From the NCBI RefSeq assembly GCF_021245725.1, contig NZ_JAJGSX010000003.1:682001-746000 (forward strand): a DNA stretch of 64,000 nt. The letters run 5' to 3'. Made by a program: the position numbers and the translations under genes. This DNA comes from Pseudonocardia sp. TRM90224. GTDB taxonomy: Bacteria > Actinomycetota > Actinomycetes > Mycobacteriales > Pseudonocardiaceae. The notes below the pieces were generated by a model. It was given only the letters and a program-made list of their open reading frames with translations. It searched no databases and was not told the DNA's origin. This document shows, piece by piece, positions 49,775-58,455 of the stretch (positions are counted from its first letter, which is position 1; each line of letters begins with the position of its first letter).

Positions 49775-49792
49775 AATGACATGCATGTCATT
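49775..49792. promoter_or_regulatory. Perfect 18-bp palindrome between DUF3263 and def
   Basis: AATGACATGCATGTCATT reads the same on both strands without spacer. It stands about 29 bases upstream of the DUF3263 start, in a small A+T-rich island, and 126 bases before def. It looks like an operator for a dimeric regulator, possibly the DUF3263 protein itself. Confidence 0.6.
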
Positions 49793-49917
49793 CGAGGCGA
49801 CATTCAACCACGGTGCGCCGACAGCACTGGTCGGGGACGCGCCACTCAGTGGAGTGGATCCACAGCCTGCCATACCCATCCGATCGGGTGGCGGAGGCGC
49901 GCTTTAGGCTCCGAAAC

Positions 49918-50490
49918 GTGGCCGTCCGTCCTATTCGCATCATCGGCGATCCCGTTCTGCACAAGCCGACCCGACCCGTCGAGACCTACGACGACGAGCT
50001 CCGCGCGCTGGTAGTCGACATGTTCGACACGATGGCGGCGGCGCACGGCGTCGGTCTTGCGGCGAACCAGATCGGTGTTGATCTTCGCCTCTTCGTGTAC
50101 GACTGTCCTGACGAGCAATTGCGCGCCAGGGTTCGCGGAGTTGTCGTCAATCCGATCTTGGAGACGTCCGATCGGCCGGAGACGATGCCCGATCCGGAGG
50201 ATGACGACGAGGGCTGTCTGTCCGTTCCGGCGGAGGTGTTCCCGACCGGCCGGGCGGAATGGGCCCGCGTTACCGGATTCGACGCCGAGGGCAACCCGGT
50301 CGAGGTCGAGGGCCGGGGCTTCCTGGCCCGTTGCCTGCAGCACGAGACCGACCACCTCGACGGGATCATCTACGTCGACCGCCTGATCGGGCGCAACCTC
50401 CGCGCCGCGCGCAAGGCCGTGAAGCGCAACGGCTGGGGTGTTCCCGGGCTCGCGTGGGACCCCTCGAAGCTCGAGGCCGAGGACGTCTGA
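49918..50490 (+). CDS. def: Peptide deformylase
   Basis: Metalloenzyme of 190 residues that removes the formyl group from new proteins. All three motifs are present: GVGLAANQ (44-51), EGCLS with metal ligand Cys 100, and HETDH (142-146) with ligands His 142 and His 146 and catalytic Glu 143. GTG 49918; TAGGCT seven bases upstream suggests a leaderless mRNA. The C-terminal extension ([20 protein letters not shown]) is usual in actinobacteria. Neighbour of the DUF3263 gene as in M. tuberculosis. Confidence 0.96.
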   Translation: MAVRPIRIIGDPVLHKPTRPVETYDDELRALVVDMFDTMAAAHGVGLAANQIGVDLRLFVYDCPDEQLRARVRGVVVNPILETSDRPETMPDPEDDDEGCLSVPAEVFPTGRAEWARVTGFDAEGNPVEVEGRGFLARCLQHETDHLDGIIYVDRLIGRNLRAARKAVKRNGWGVPGLAWDPSKLEAEDV

Positions 50491-50543
50491 ACCGCGTACT
50501 GTTAATCCTGCAACTGTGTAATCAGCCGCAGGAGGGTTTGGCT

Positions 50544-51455
50544 GTGGACGAGCTCGATTCCTACTCGCGCACGGTCAGCACCGTTGCCGCGGAGATCACC
50601 GGCAAGGTTGCGGCAGTCCGGATGGGCCGCGGCAGCGGGTCGGCCGTGGTCGTCGACAGCAGCGGTGTGCTCATCACCAACGCGCACGTCGTCGGCGAGT
50701 CCCGTCGAGGGCGTGCCGACTTCGTCGACGGCACCCAGGTCGACGTCCGGGTGGTGGGCACCGATCCGCTCTCCGACCTCGCCGTGCTCCGCGCGGCGGC
50801 GCCGGACGAGCTGCCGGCGCCCGTGCAGCTCGGCGATGCGGAGGAACTCGTCGTCGGGCAGCTCGTCGTGGCCGTCGGCAACCCGCTCGGGCTGGCCGGC
50901 TCCGTCACGGCCGGGGTGGTGAGCGCGCTCGGCCGGGCGCTGCCCACCCGCAGCGGCAGCGCCGGGCGGGTCGTCGAGGACGTGATCCAGACCGACGCCG
51001 CGCTGAACCCGGGCAACTCCGGCGGCGCGCTCGCCGACTCGCGCGCGCGGGTCGTCGGGATCAACACGGCCGTCGCGGGGATCGGGCTCGGGCTCGCCGT
51101 GCCGGTCAACACCACGACCCGGCGGATCATCAGGGCGCTGCTGGAGGACGGCCGGGTGCGCCGCGCCTACCTCGGGGTGGTCGGCAGCCCGGCGCCGGTC
51201 CCGGCCGCCGTCGCCGACCGGTACGGGCGGCGCAACGGCCTGCGGCTCGCCGACGTCATCGGCGGGAGCCCGGCGGCGCAGGCCGGGCTGCGGGTCGGCG
51301 ACCTCGTGCTCGACGTCGGGCGCCGGCCCGTCGAGGACGCGCACGGCGTGCAGCGTCTGCTCTTCGGCGAGGCGATCGGGGTGCCGCTGCCGGTCACGGT
51401 GCTGCGCAACGGCGCCATGGTCGACGTCGTCGCGGTGCCGACGGAGCTGGGCTGA
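50544..51455 (+). CDS. HtrA-like trypsin/PDZ serine protease without signal peptide
   Basis: Protease of 303 residues. GTG 50544 follows GGAGGG by seven bases. It has GSGSAVVVDSSGVLITNAHV with the catalytic His, DPLSDLAVLRAA with the Asp, VVAVGNPLGLAGSVTAGVVS and QTDAALNPGNSGGALADSRA with the nucleophile Ser. A C-terminal PDZ domain follows (about 210-300: YLGVVGSPAPVP, VIGGSPAAQAGLRVGDLVLD). No signal peptide or membrane segment is seen, so it should act in the cytoplasm, which is less usual for HtrA types. Two palindromes in tandem follow the stop. Confidence 0.93.
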   Translation: MDELDSYSRTVSTVAAEITGKVAAVRMGRGSGSAVVVDSSGVLITNAHVVGESRRGRADFVDGTQVDVRVVGTDPLSDLAVLRAAAPDELPAPVQLGDAEELVVGQLVVAVGNPLGLAGSVTAGVVSALGRALPTRSGSAGRVVEDVIQTDAALNPGNSGGALADSRARVVGINTAVAGIGLGLAVPVNTTTRRIIRALLEDGRVRRAYLGVVGSPAPVPAAVADRYGRRNGLRLADVIGGSPAAQAGLRVGDLVLDVGRRPVEDAHGVQRLLFGEAIGVPLPVTVLRNGAMVDVVAVPTELG

Positions 51456-51457
51456 AG

Positions 51458-51520
51458 TTCCCCACCGTTTTGGGCACACTTGCGCGAAAACGGCGCGCAT
51501 CCACCCAAAACGGTGGGGAA
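51458..51520 (+). repeat. 3'-end palindrome, type A, copy 6 (tandem with copy 7)
   Basis: TTCCCCACCGTTTTGGG (51458-51474) and CCCAAAACGGTGGGGAA (51504-51520) pair perfectly; the inner left stem is changed (CTTGCGCG), facing CGGCGCGCAT. It starts 2 bases after the protease stop codon and is followed at once by a type B copy. Confidence 0.9.
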
Positions 51521-51521
51521 G

Positions 51522-51585
51522 TTGCCCACCGTTTGCCAACCTGCACGCCGTTCTGCGTGTGCAACTTGGCAAAACGGTGGGGAAG
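51522..51585 (+). repeat. 3'-end palindrome, type B, copy 7 (tandem with copy 6)
   Basis: CCCACCGTTTGCCAA (51525-51539) faces TTGGCAAAACGGTGGGG (51566-51582); the left arm lacks one T of the usual TTTT. Inner stem GCAC / GTGC. It ends 4 bases from the stop of the convergent response-regulator gene. Confidence 0.88.
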
Positions 51586-51589
51586 TTGC

Positions 51590-52234
51590 TCAGCCGACGT
51601 GCCCGTTCTCCCACGCCCACGCCGCGGTCTCGACGCGATTGCGCAGGCCGAGCTTCGCCTGGATGTTCGTGAGGTGCGTCTTGACCGTCGAGAGCGAGAC
51701 GAACAGCTCGGCGGCGATCTCGGCGTTGGTGCGCCCGCGCGCGACGGCCCGCACGACGTCCAGCTCGCGGGGGGAGATCTGCTCCGGCACCGGACGTGCG
51801 CCGTTGCCGGCCGGCCGCGCGGCCAGGTGCTGCAGCAGCCGCACCGTGACCGACGGTGAGACCAGCGCGTCGCCGTTCGCGGCCGCCCGGACGGCCTCGA
51901 CGAGCAGCCGCGGTCCGGCGTCCTTCAGCAGGAATCCGCACGCGCCGGCGCGCAGCGCGCCGTAGACGTACTCGTCGAGGTCGAACGTGGTGACCACGAC
52001 GATCCGCGGCGGCGTGGGGTCGGCCATCAGCGCCCTGGTGGCCTCCAGCCCGTCCAGCTCGGGCATGCGGATGTCCATCAGCACCACGTCGGGGCGCAGC
52101 CTCCTGGCGAGCGCGACGGCGTCGACGCCGGTGCTGGCCTCGCCGACCACCTCGATCCCGTCCTCCGCCGTGAGGATCAGCCGGAAGCCGGTGCGGACCA
52201 TCTCCTGGTCGTCGGCGAGCAGGACGGTGGTCAT
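51590..52234 (-). CDS. NarL/LuxR-family response regulator
   Basis: Response regulator of 214 residues. Receiver: MTTVLLADDQEMVRTGFRLI (acidic pair D8-D9), phospho-acceptor D54 in VVLMDIRMPELDG, VVTTFDLDEYVYGALRAGAC and FLLKDAGP. The LuxR HTH (about 150-214) has ISPRELDVVRAVARGRTNAE, IAAELFVSLSTVKTHLTNI and KLGLRNRVETAAWA. Its ATG overlaps the stop of the sensor-kinase gene (ATGA). Its likely target is the divergent ABC exporter. Confidence 0.95.
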   Translation of the reverse strand: MTTVLLADDQEMVRTGFRLILTAEDGIEVVGEASTGVDAVALARRLRPDVVLMDIRMPELDGLEATRALMADPTPPRIVVVTTFDLDEYVYGALRAGACGFLLKDAGPRLLVEAVRAAANGDALVSPSVTVRLLQHLAARPAGNGARPVPEQISPRELDVVRAVARGRTNAEIAAELFVSLSTVKTHLTNIQAKLGLRNRVETAAWAWENGHVG

Positions 52235-53418
52235 CGGGCCCTCCCGAGCGGCAGCCGCGCCGCGACCGTCCAGACGCCTTGCGCCGTCGGTCCCGCGGTG
52301 AGCCCGCCGCCAAGCGCCGCCACCCGCTCGGACATGCCGACCAGTCCGAACCCACCCGAACCGCCGCGTGGCTGGTGGGGCACGGTGGGCACCCCGTCGT
52401 TGCGCACGTGCACGTGCAGCGCCTCCTCGCGGATCCGGATGTCGACCTCGACGACCGCGGCCTCCGGAGCGTGCCTGCGGACGTTCGTCAAAGCCTCCTG
52501 CACCACCCGGTACCCCGTTGCGGCGACCCCCGCGGGGAGCACGGCGCTGGTCAGCCCCGGGTCGGTGGTGAGCCGGACCAGCCGCTCGTCGGGGTCGAAG
52601 CGCTCGATGAGGGTCTCGACGCCGGCCAGCTCGGCGCCGGGCGTGCGGGCCCCGTCGTTGTCCTGGCCGCGCAGCACGCCGACCATCCGGCGCATCGCGG
52701 CGAGCGCGTCCGTGCCCGCGGTCTCGATCGCGGCGAGCGCCTTGTCGACCTCCTCCGGCGACTTGCGCGCCACCACCCCGGCCGCCTGCGCCGCCACGAC
52801 GATGCCGGTGACGTGGTGCGCGACGACGTCGTGCAGCTCGCGGGCCAGCTCCATCCGCTCGGCGGTGCGCACGTCGTCCAGCGCGGCGCGCCTGCGCGTG
52901 TCGATCTCGCGCAGCACGAGCCCGATCGCGGCCGCCCCACCCCAGCCGAGCGAGGAGAGCAGCACGAACGTGCCGATGCCGACCTCGGCGCTCCTGGCGA
53001 GCGGGGAGGCGACGATCGCGACGGCGCCGAACGCGGCGAGCGTCAGGGCGGTGCGCAGCGGCAGCCTGCGCAGCACCTGCACGACCACGACGGCCAGCGC
53101 CAGCTGCTCGGTGAAGGACAGATCGGTGAGGCTGGCGTTGCCCCACAGCCCCGCGAACCGGCCGCCCAACGACGACACCCCGGCCAGCACGGAGAACGTC
53201 AGCGACACCGAGATCGCGATCGTGGCGACCGGGGCGAGGCCCACCCCCGGCCGGTGGCGCATCAGCACGATGCCTGCGACGGTCACGCCCGCCACCAGGT
53301 TCAGCCCGCTGCTGGCGTTGGCGGCGAAGACCAGGTCGATGAGGAACCAGAAGACGTAGCCGGCCAGCTCGGCGAACAGAACGAGGTGCTGGCGGATCCA
53401 CCTCAACGTCCTGATCAC
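52231..53418 (-). CDS. Sensor histidine kinase, DesK-type
   Basis: Kinase of 395 residues with about four to five membrane segments in the first 155 residues, then HisKA_3 with AERMELARELHDVVAHHVTG (phospho-His in ELHDVVAHH) and an HATPase with GYRVVQEALTNVRRHAPEAA, VHVRNDGVPTVP and GGFGLVGMSERVAALGGGL. Forms an operon with the response regulator. The pair plus divergent ABC exporter is a pattern common in actinomycetes for envelope or drug stress. GTG 53418. Confidence 0.93.
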   Translation of the reverse strand: MIRTLRWIRQHLVLFAELAGYVFWFLIDLVFAANASSGLNLVAGVTVAGIVLMRHRPGVGLAPVATIAISVSLTFSVLAGVSSLGGRFAGLWGNASLTDLSFTEQLALAVVVVQVLRRLPLRTALTLAAFGAVAIVASPLARSAEVGIGTFVLLSSLGWGGAAAIGLVLREIDTRRRAALDDVRTAERMELARELHDVVAHHVTGIVVAAQAAGVVARKSPEEVDKALAAIETAGTDALAAMRRMVGVLRGQDNDGARTPGAELAGVETLIERFDPDERLVRLTTDPGLTSAVLPAGVAATGYRVVQEALTNVRRHAPEAAVVEVDIRIREEALHVHVRNDGVPTVPHQPRGGSGGFGLVGMSERVAALGGGLTAGPTAQGVWTVAARLPLGRAR

Positions 53419-53539
53419 GCTGACCAGCGTAGATGCGACCGTTGGTGCGCCACCCTCATCCGGAAGTACGAGCGTGTCGCATTTGGTTCGAACGTCCGGC
53501 CGAGGTGCGCGACCGCCTCCGCAGGAGATCGTCTACGGC

Positions 53540-53662
53540 ATGACGGAGATGATCGAGGCCGTGCTCGGGTACGGGGCATGGGGGCTGGGCATGGCGCTGC
53601 TGCTCGTGATGGCAGGGCTGCCGCTGCTGGAGGGCCTCGGCACCGCGCGGGACGACCGATGA
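53540..53662 (+). CDS. Tiny membrane protein (40 residues) at the head of the exporter operon
   Basis: ATG 53540 opens MTEMIEAVLGYGAWGLGMAL, then LLLVMAGLPLLEGLGTARDD and one Arg: a single membrane helix with short polar ends. Its TGA overlaps the ATG of the ABC ATPase gene (ATGA), so it is translated with it. The ribosome site is weak (GGAG 12 bases upstream). It may be a small subunit or regulator of the exporter. Confidence 0.55.
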   Translation: MTEMIEAVLGYGAWGLGMALLLVMAGLPLLEGLGTARDDR

Positions 53663-54378
53663 GCGACAGGGCGGGCGAGAGGGCGGGCGAGAGGGCGCTG
53701 AGCGGGCTCGGCCTGACGTTCCGGTATGGCGCGTCGACCGTCCTGCACTCGGCCGACCTCGTGGTGCACCGCGGCGAGGTGGTCGCGGTGACCGGGCCGT
53801 CCGGCTCGGGGAAGTCGACGTTGCTGCACTGCCTGGCCGGGATCCTCGTGCCGGCCGAGGGGGAGGTGTGGCTCGGCTCCGACCGCATCGATACCTGGTC
53901 GGAGGCGCGCCGCACGGCGCTTCGCGGCGCGCGGTTCGGGTTCGTCTTCCAGTTCGGGCAGCTGCTCCCGGAGCTGCCGGCCGTCGAGAACGTCGCGCTG
54001 CCGCTGATGCTGGGCGGGATGCGGCGCGCCGACGCCGTCGCGAAGGCGGCCTCGTGGTTCCCGCCGCTCGGTCTCGAGGGGTTCGAGCAGCGCCGGCCGG
54101 GACAGCTCTCCGGCGGGCAGGAGCAGCGGGTGGCGATCGCCCGCGCGCTGGTCACCGAGCCGGAGGTGGTGTTCGCCGACGAGCCGACCGGCGCGCTCGA
54201 CACCGAGAGCGGCCACCGGATCATGGAGCTGCTCGCCGCGCTGGTCGCGCGCACCGGCGCCGGCCTAGTCGTCGTCACGCACGACGCCGACGTCGCGGGC
54301 CGCTGCCACCGTGTGGTCGAGCTGCGCGACGGTCGCACGCCCCCGCTCGGGGCGCCGTTGACGGGCGCGCACCCGTGA
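53659..54378 (+). CDS. LolD/MacB-type ABC transporter ATPase
   Basis: ATPase of 239 residues: Walker A GPSGSGKSTLLHCLAG, Q-loop FGFVFQFGQLLPELPAVENV, signature LSGGQEQRVAIARAL, Walker B VVFADEPTGALD and switch VVVTHDADVAGRCHR. The N-terminus has a repeated GERA (AGERAGERALSG). Works with the FtsX-like permease encoded next (GTGA overlap). Confidence 0.95.
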   Translation: MSDRAGERAGERALSGLGLTFRYGASTVLHSADLVVHRGEVVAVTGPSGSGKSTLLHCLAGILVPAEGEVWLGSDRIDTWSEARRTALRGARFGFVFQFGQLLPELPAVENVALPLMLGGMRRADAVAKAASWFPPLGLEGFEQRRPGQLSGGQEQRVAIARALVTEPEVVFADEPTGALDTESGHRIMELLAALVARTGAGLVVVTHDADVAGRCHRVVELRDGRTPPLGAPLTGAHP

Positions 54379-56303
54379 TCGGACGGACGGCCGGGCTGAG
54401 CCTGCGGTTGTTGCGGCTCGGCGGGCGCAGGGCGTGGTTCTCGGCTGGGCTCGTCGGGGCCGGCGTGGCGGTCGGAGCCATGCTGCTCGCCGTCGCGATC
54501 GGCGCGCTGAACGGTTGGGACGCGCGCGAATCGCGGATCGGCTGGCGCAGCGGGGCTGCCGAGGGCTCGACCGCCGCTCCCGTCGCCTCGGTCCGGGTGA
54601 TCGACGACCGGGTCGCCGGGCAGCCGATGCAGATCGTCGACCTCGTCGACCCGCGGCCGGGCGTTGCGCCACCACCAGGGCTCGCGCGGGTGCCGGCGCC
54701 GGGCGAGGTGTTCCTCTCGCCCGCGCTCGCGGCGCTGCGCGCCCAGCTGCCTCCCGACCAGCTGGCGCAACGGCTGCCGGCGCCGGTCGGGATCATCGAA
54801 CCGGCCGGCCTTCGTGACCCCGGCGAGCTCGTCGCGGTCGTCGGCCGGTCGGGGCCGGTCGCGGGCGCGACGCCGGTCGAGGGGTTCGACCGCGCGGGCG
54901 GGATCGGCCCGATCGAGATCTACCGGCAGCTGACGTTCGTTGCGGTTGCGCTGCTGGTCGTGCCGGTGGTGAGCATGCTCGGCGCGTCGGCCCGGCTCAC
55001 GGCGGCGCGCAGGGGCGAGCGGCTGGCCACGTTGCGGCTGCTCGGCGCGTCGACCCGGCAGGTGACGGTCGTGTCGGTCACCGAGGTGACGGTCGTTGCG
55101 ACGCTCGCAGCGGCGGTGGGGGTCGGCGCGCAGTGGCTGCTGGCGCCGGCGCTGGCGACGATCGAGCTGGCCGGCTCCGGCTGGTACGCGGCGGACCTGC
55201 GGCCGGCACCGCTGGTCGGGGCCGCTGTTGTGGCCGGGGTCGGGGTGCTCGCGATGATCGCGGCCGTCGGCGGGATGCGCCAGGTGATCGTCAGCCCGCT
55301 CGGGGTGGCGCGCAGGGCACGGCCCGGTGGGGCAGGACTGGTCCGGCTGCTGGGGTTGGTGGCGGGCATCGCGGTGTTCGCGGGGGCGAACATCGCGATG
55401 CGCTCCGGCCCCGCGGCGTTCGGCGGGATCTTCTTCGGGCTCGGCGTGCTCGCGCTCTTCGGCACGGTCTCGCTGATCGGGCCGCTCGTCGTCCGGCTGG
55501 TCGGGGCGGGCATGACGCGCACGGCGCGGTCCGTGCCGCTGCTGCTCGCCGGGCGCCGGCTGCTGGACGACCCGAAGGGTGCGTTCCGCCCGCTGGCCGG
55601 GCTGGCCATGGCGGTGTTCGTCGCGGGGTTCCTCGCGCCGCTCACCGCAACCGCGACCGCGGCGCTCGACCTGGACGACAGCCGGCTGTACCTGCGCACC
55701 CGCGACGTCCCGGCCGTGACGATCGCGCAGGAGGCCACGCAGCGGCTCGACGCGATCGGCATCGCCGCCACCGTCACGGCCGAGGAGGACCGGATCGCGC
55801 TCGTACCGCCACCTGGCGTCGAACGCGACCGGGTGCGGACCGCGCTGGCCCCGCTCGTGGACGGCCGCGCGGTGCTGACCGAGCGGGAGCAGGACGAGTA
55901 CGGCGTCGTGCTGCTGGGTGATCTCCTGCGCGGCGCGCTGATCGTGCTGGTCGGGACGTTCCTCGTCGCGGCGACGGCAACCGGGACCACTGCGGCGGCC
56001 AGGGTGCTCGACCAGCGCCGACGGCTGCGGCTGCTGCGCCTGGCCGGCACCCCGCTGGCGGTGTTCGACGCCGCCAGGCGCGCCGAGACCGTCCGGCCGC
56101 TGCTCGTCGTCGGCGGGATCGCGCTGGCGCTCGGGCTGCTGTGCGCATCGCCCTTCGTCGCAGCAACCTACGCGCTCGCGCCGTCGGGCCTGATCCTGCT
56201 GGGCAGCGTGCTGGTGGGCGGGATCGTGCTGGTGCTGCTGGCGTCGGCCGCGAGCCGGCCCCTGCTCTGCTCGGTGGCCACCGGGCCGGCGCGGGACGAC
56301 TGA
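54375..56303 (+). CDS. FtsX-like ABC permease
   Basis: Permease of 642 residues. TM1 (AWFSAGLVGAGVAVGAMLLA), then a roughly 150-residue extracellular domain, three TM segments with FVAVALLVVPVVSMLGASAR and the conserved RRGERLATLRLLGASTRQV, a middle pair, and a second FtsX repeat (GDLLRGALIVLVGTFLVAAT, DQRRRLRLLRLAGTPLAVF) near the C-terminus. This is the 10-TM layout of large FtsX/MacB-type exporters of peptides or lipids. Probably controlled by the divergent two-component system. Confidence 0.93.
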   Translation: MIGRTAGLSLRLLRLGGRRAWFSAGLVGAGVAVGAMLLAVAIGALNGWDARESRIGWRSGAAEGSTAAPVASVRVIDDRVAGQPMQIVDLVDPRPGVAPPPGLARVPAPGEVFLSPALAALRAQLPPDQLAQRLPAPVGIIEPAGLRDPGELVAVVGRSGPVAGATPVEGFDRAGGIGPIEIYRQLTFVAVALLVVPVVSMLGASARLTAARRGERLATLRLLGASTRQVTVVSVTEVTVVATLAAAVGVGAQWLLAPALATIELAGSGWYAADLRPAPLVGAAVVAGVGVLAMIAAVGGMRQVIVSPLGVARRARPGGAGLVRLLGLVAGIAVFAGANIAMRSGPAAFGGIFFGLGVLALFGTVSLIGPLVVRLVGAGMTRTARSVPLLLAGRRLLDDPKGAFRPLAGLAMAVFVAGFLAPLTATATAALDLDDSRLYLRTRDVPAVTIAQEATQRLDAIGIAATVTAEEDRIALVPPPGVERDRVRTALAPLVDGRAVLTEREQDEYGVVLLGDLLRGALIVLVGTFLVAATATGTTAAARVLDQRRRLRLLRLAGTPLAVFDAARRAETVRPLLVVGGIALALGLLCASPFVAATYALAPSGLILLGSVLVGGIVLVLLASAASRPLLCSVATGPARDD

Positions 56304-56306
56304 GCG

Positions 56307-56885
56307 TCAGATCAGCTCGTCGAGGTGGATCACGGCGGGGAACGGCTCCGCCGTCGTGAACGTGCCGGTCACCGGCCCGGCGTCCTGGTAGCCGAACTCG
56401 CCGGCGAGGTGGCAGGCGGTCAGCGACACCGGCTCGGTCGGCTCGATGAGCCAGTAGTGCTGGATGCCGGCGTCGGCGTACTCGAAGCGCTTGGACTCGC
56501 AGTCGATGCGACGCGAACCCGGGGAGAGGATCTCTACGACGAGGAGGAGTTCCGAGGCTCGGACCACGCCACCCTCTCGGCGGAGGCGCTGCCGCGCGTC
56601 ATGTCGCACCACGATCATGTCCGGTTGGCGGACCGTCCCCGGTGCGTCTGCAGGCGCAAGCTGCAGGTCGATGTCCAGGTCGAAGTTGACCTCGGTGCCG
56701 GGTGGGCACTGTGGCTCCAACTGGCAACCTAAGCGGAAGGCTGCGCGGTTGTGATCCGCAGTCGGACTCGGCGACATCACCAACCGCCCTTCGGCGAGTT
56801 CGGAGTACCCGAACTCGATCTCCCCGATCGCCAGGTATTCAGCGACGGTCAGGAGATGCGGCGGTGCCACCGGCTGCATCGTCAT
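56307..56885 (-). CDS. Uma2-family (PD-(D/E)XK nuclease-like) protein
   Basis: Protein of 192 residues of the Uma2/DUF820 family. LTVAEYLAIGEIEFGYSELA, EGRLVMSPSPTADHNRAAFR, RQPDMIVV (Asp of the nuclease core), SELLLVVEILSPGSRRIDCE (Glu, then the family's VEILSPxS) and KRFEYADAGIQHYWLIEP. The K of the D..ExK core is replaced as usual for Uma2. Biochemical role unknown. ATG 56885 follows GGAGG by five to six bases. It ends 3 bases from the stop of the exporter gene. Confidence 0.93.
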   Translation of the reverse strand: MTMQPVAPPHLLTVAEYLAIGEIEFGYSELAEGRLVMSPSPTADHNRAAFRLGCQLEPQCPPGTEVNFDLDIDLQLAPADAPGTVRQPDMIVVRHDARQRLRREGGVVRASELLLVVEILSPGSRRIDCESKRFEYADAGIQHYWLIEPTEPVSLTACHLAGEFGYQDAGPVTGTFTTAEPFPAVIHLDELI

Positions 56886-56955
56886 CTCGCCTCCTCGCTC
56901 CCGCGAAGTGTCCCACGACCCTGTGTGTACACAGTGGGCGCCACGGCCCCCGAAT

Positions 56956-57021
56956 TTCCCCACCGTTTTGTGCACCTGCGCGCTCTGCAGGCGTGCAAGT
57001 GCACAAAACGGTGGGGAAGTT
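56956..57021 (+). repeat. 3'-end palindrome, type C, copy 8
   Basis: TTCCCCACCGTTTTGTGCAC (56956-56975) and GTGCACAAAACGGTGGGGAA (56999-57018) pair perfectly over 20 bases. The inner part CTGCGCGC / GCGTGCAAG is mixed between types A and B. It lies 28 bases after the stop of the minus-strand nitroreductase gene, yet has the same + strand orientation as the others. Confidence 0.9.
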
Positions 57022-57049
57022 CTACCGCGGGTAGAGGCGGAGAGGGAGG

Positions 57050-57487
57050 TCAGGCAGTGGGTTCCAGCACGAAGACGGGGATCTGGCGGTCGGTCTTCTT
57101 CTGGTAGTTGGCGTACTCGGGGTACGCCGCCACGGCGCGCTCCCACCAGACGGCCTTCTCGTCGCCGGTGACCTCGCGGGCGCGGAAGTCGCGCGTCTCG
57201 GTGCCGTCCTGCAGCTCGACGAGCGGCTCGGCCTTGACGTTGTGGTACCAGACCGGGTGCTTCGGCGCGCCGCCGAGCGAGGCGACGATCGCGTAGGTGC
57301 CGTCGTGCTCGACGCGCATCAGCGGCACCTTGCGCAGCTTGCCGGACTTCACCCCCAGCGTGGTGATGAGCACGATCGGGCGTCCCATGATCTCGATGCC
57401 GTCGGTCGTGCCGTTCGCGAGGATCTTCTCGGTCTGCTCGCGGACCCAGCCGGTGGGGCTCAACTCGAATTCACCTTGCAGTGGCAT
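57050..57487 (-). CDS. F420H2-dependent nitroreductase-family protein (Ddn-like)
   Basis: Protein of 145 residues of the deazaflavin-dependent nitroreductase family. Features: [38 protein letters not shown] (cofactor loop), [38 protein letters not shown], ending [18 protein letters not shown]. Relatives reduce nitro compounds or quinones with F420H2. ATG 57487 follows GGAGGTC. Divergent from the thiD-like gene. Confidence 0.93.
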   Translation of the reverse strand: MPLQGEFELSPTGWVREQTEKILANGTTDGIEIMGRPIVLITTLGVKSGKLRKVPLMRVEHDGTYAIVASLGGAPKHPVWYHNVKAEPLVELQDGTETRDFRAREVTGDEKAVWWERAVAAYPEYANYQKKTDRQIPVFVLEPTA

Positions 57488-57566
57488 GACCTCCACAACG
57501 GATCGATCATCGTGGATCTTCCCGCGGTCACCCGCCCGGTCTACGGTCGGTTCCGGAGGGCAGACG

Positions 57567-58409
57567 ATGAGGGAGCGCACGGTGGGTACGACACCGCCGC
57601 GGGTGATGGCCGTCGCCGGCACCGATTCCGGCGGCGGCGCGGGAGCGGTCGCCGACCTGAGGGCGTTCGCGGCCTGCGGGGTGCACGGGTGCCTCGCGGT
57701 GACGGCCGTGACGGTGCAGAACACGGTGGCCGTGACGGGTGTGCACACCGTGCCGCCCGAGACGGTCGCCGCGCAGATCGAGGCGGTCGCCACCGACATC
57801 GGGCTGGATGCCGTGAAGACCGGCATGCTGGCCACCCCGGCGATCATCGAAGCGGTCGCGTGGGCCTGCGACCGGGCCGGCATCGGCGCGGACGGGCCCA
57901 CCCCGCTGGTCGTCGACCCGGTTGCGGCCTCGATGGGCGGCGACCAGCTGCTCGCCGACGAGGCGCTCGACGTCTACCGGACGATCCTGTTCCCGCGGGC
58001 CACCGTGATCATGCCCAACCTCGACGAGGTGCGGCTGCTCGTCGGGATCGACGTGCACGACCGCAGCGCCCAGTACGACGCCGCCAAGATGCTGCACGGC
58101 TTCGGCGCGCGCTACGTCGTCGTGAAGGGCGGGCACCTCGTCGAGGACACCGATGTCTGCGTCGACCTCCTCTACGACGGCACGACGTTCACCGAGCTGC
58201 CCGGGCCGCGGTTCGAAACCGGCAACACCCACGGCAGCGGCGACAACATGGCGGCGGCGACGGCGTCGGCGCTGGCCAGGGGGATGTCCGTGCCCGACGC
58301 CGTGGCGTTCGGCAAGCGGTTCATCGTGAACGCGGTGCGCGCCTCCTACTCGCTCGGCTCGGGGCACGGTCCCGTCTCACCGTTGTGGGCGACTCCGCAG
58401 TGGTGGTGA
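57567..58409 (+). CDS. thiD: ThiD/PdxK-like (hydroxymethyl)pyrimidine kinase
   Basis: Kinase of 280 residues in the ribokinase/PfkB superfamily, ThiD branch: [94 protein letters not shown] and VVVKGGHLV. The anion hole reads [10 protein letters not shown], with Asp as base as in PdxK-like members, instead of the GTGC of ThiD. It may thus act on HMP/HMP-P or on pyridoxine. GGAGGG six bases before ATG 57567. Confidence 0.88.
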   Translation: MRERTVGTTPPRVMAVAGTDSGGGAGAVADLRAFAACGVHGCLAVTAVTVQNTVAVTGVHTVPPETVAAQIEAVATDIGLDAVKTGMLATPAIIEAVAWACDRAGIGADGPTPLVVDPVAASMGGDQLLADEALDVYRTILFPRATVIMPNLDEVRLLVGIDVHDRSAQYDAAKMLHGFGARYVVVKGGHLVEDTDVCVDLLYDGTTFTELPGPRFETGNTHGSGDNMAAATASALARGMSVPDAVAFGKRFIVNAVRASYSLGSGHGPVSPLWATPQWW

Positions 58410-58455
58410 GGCCGCTTCCGGTGGTCGGAGGTGTGCTTCCGCAAGACGGGATCTA

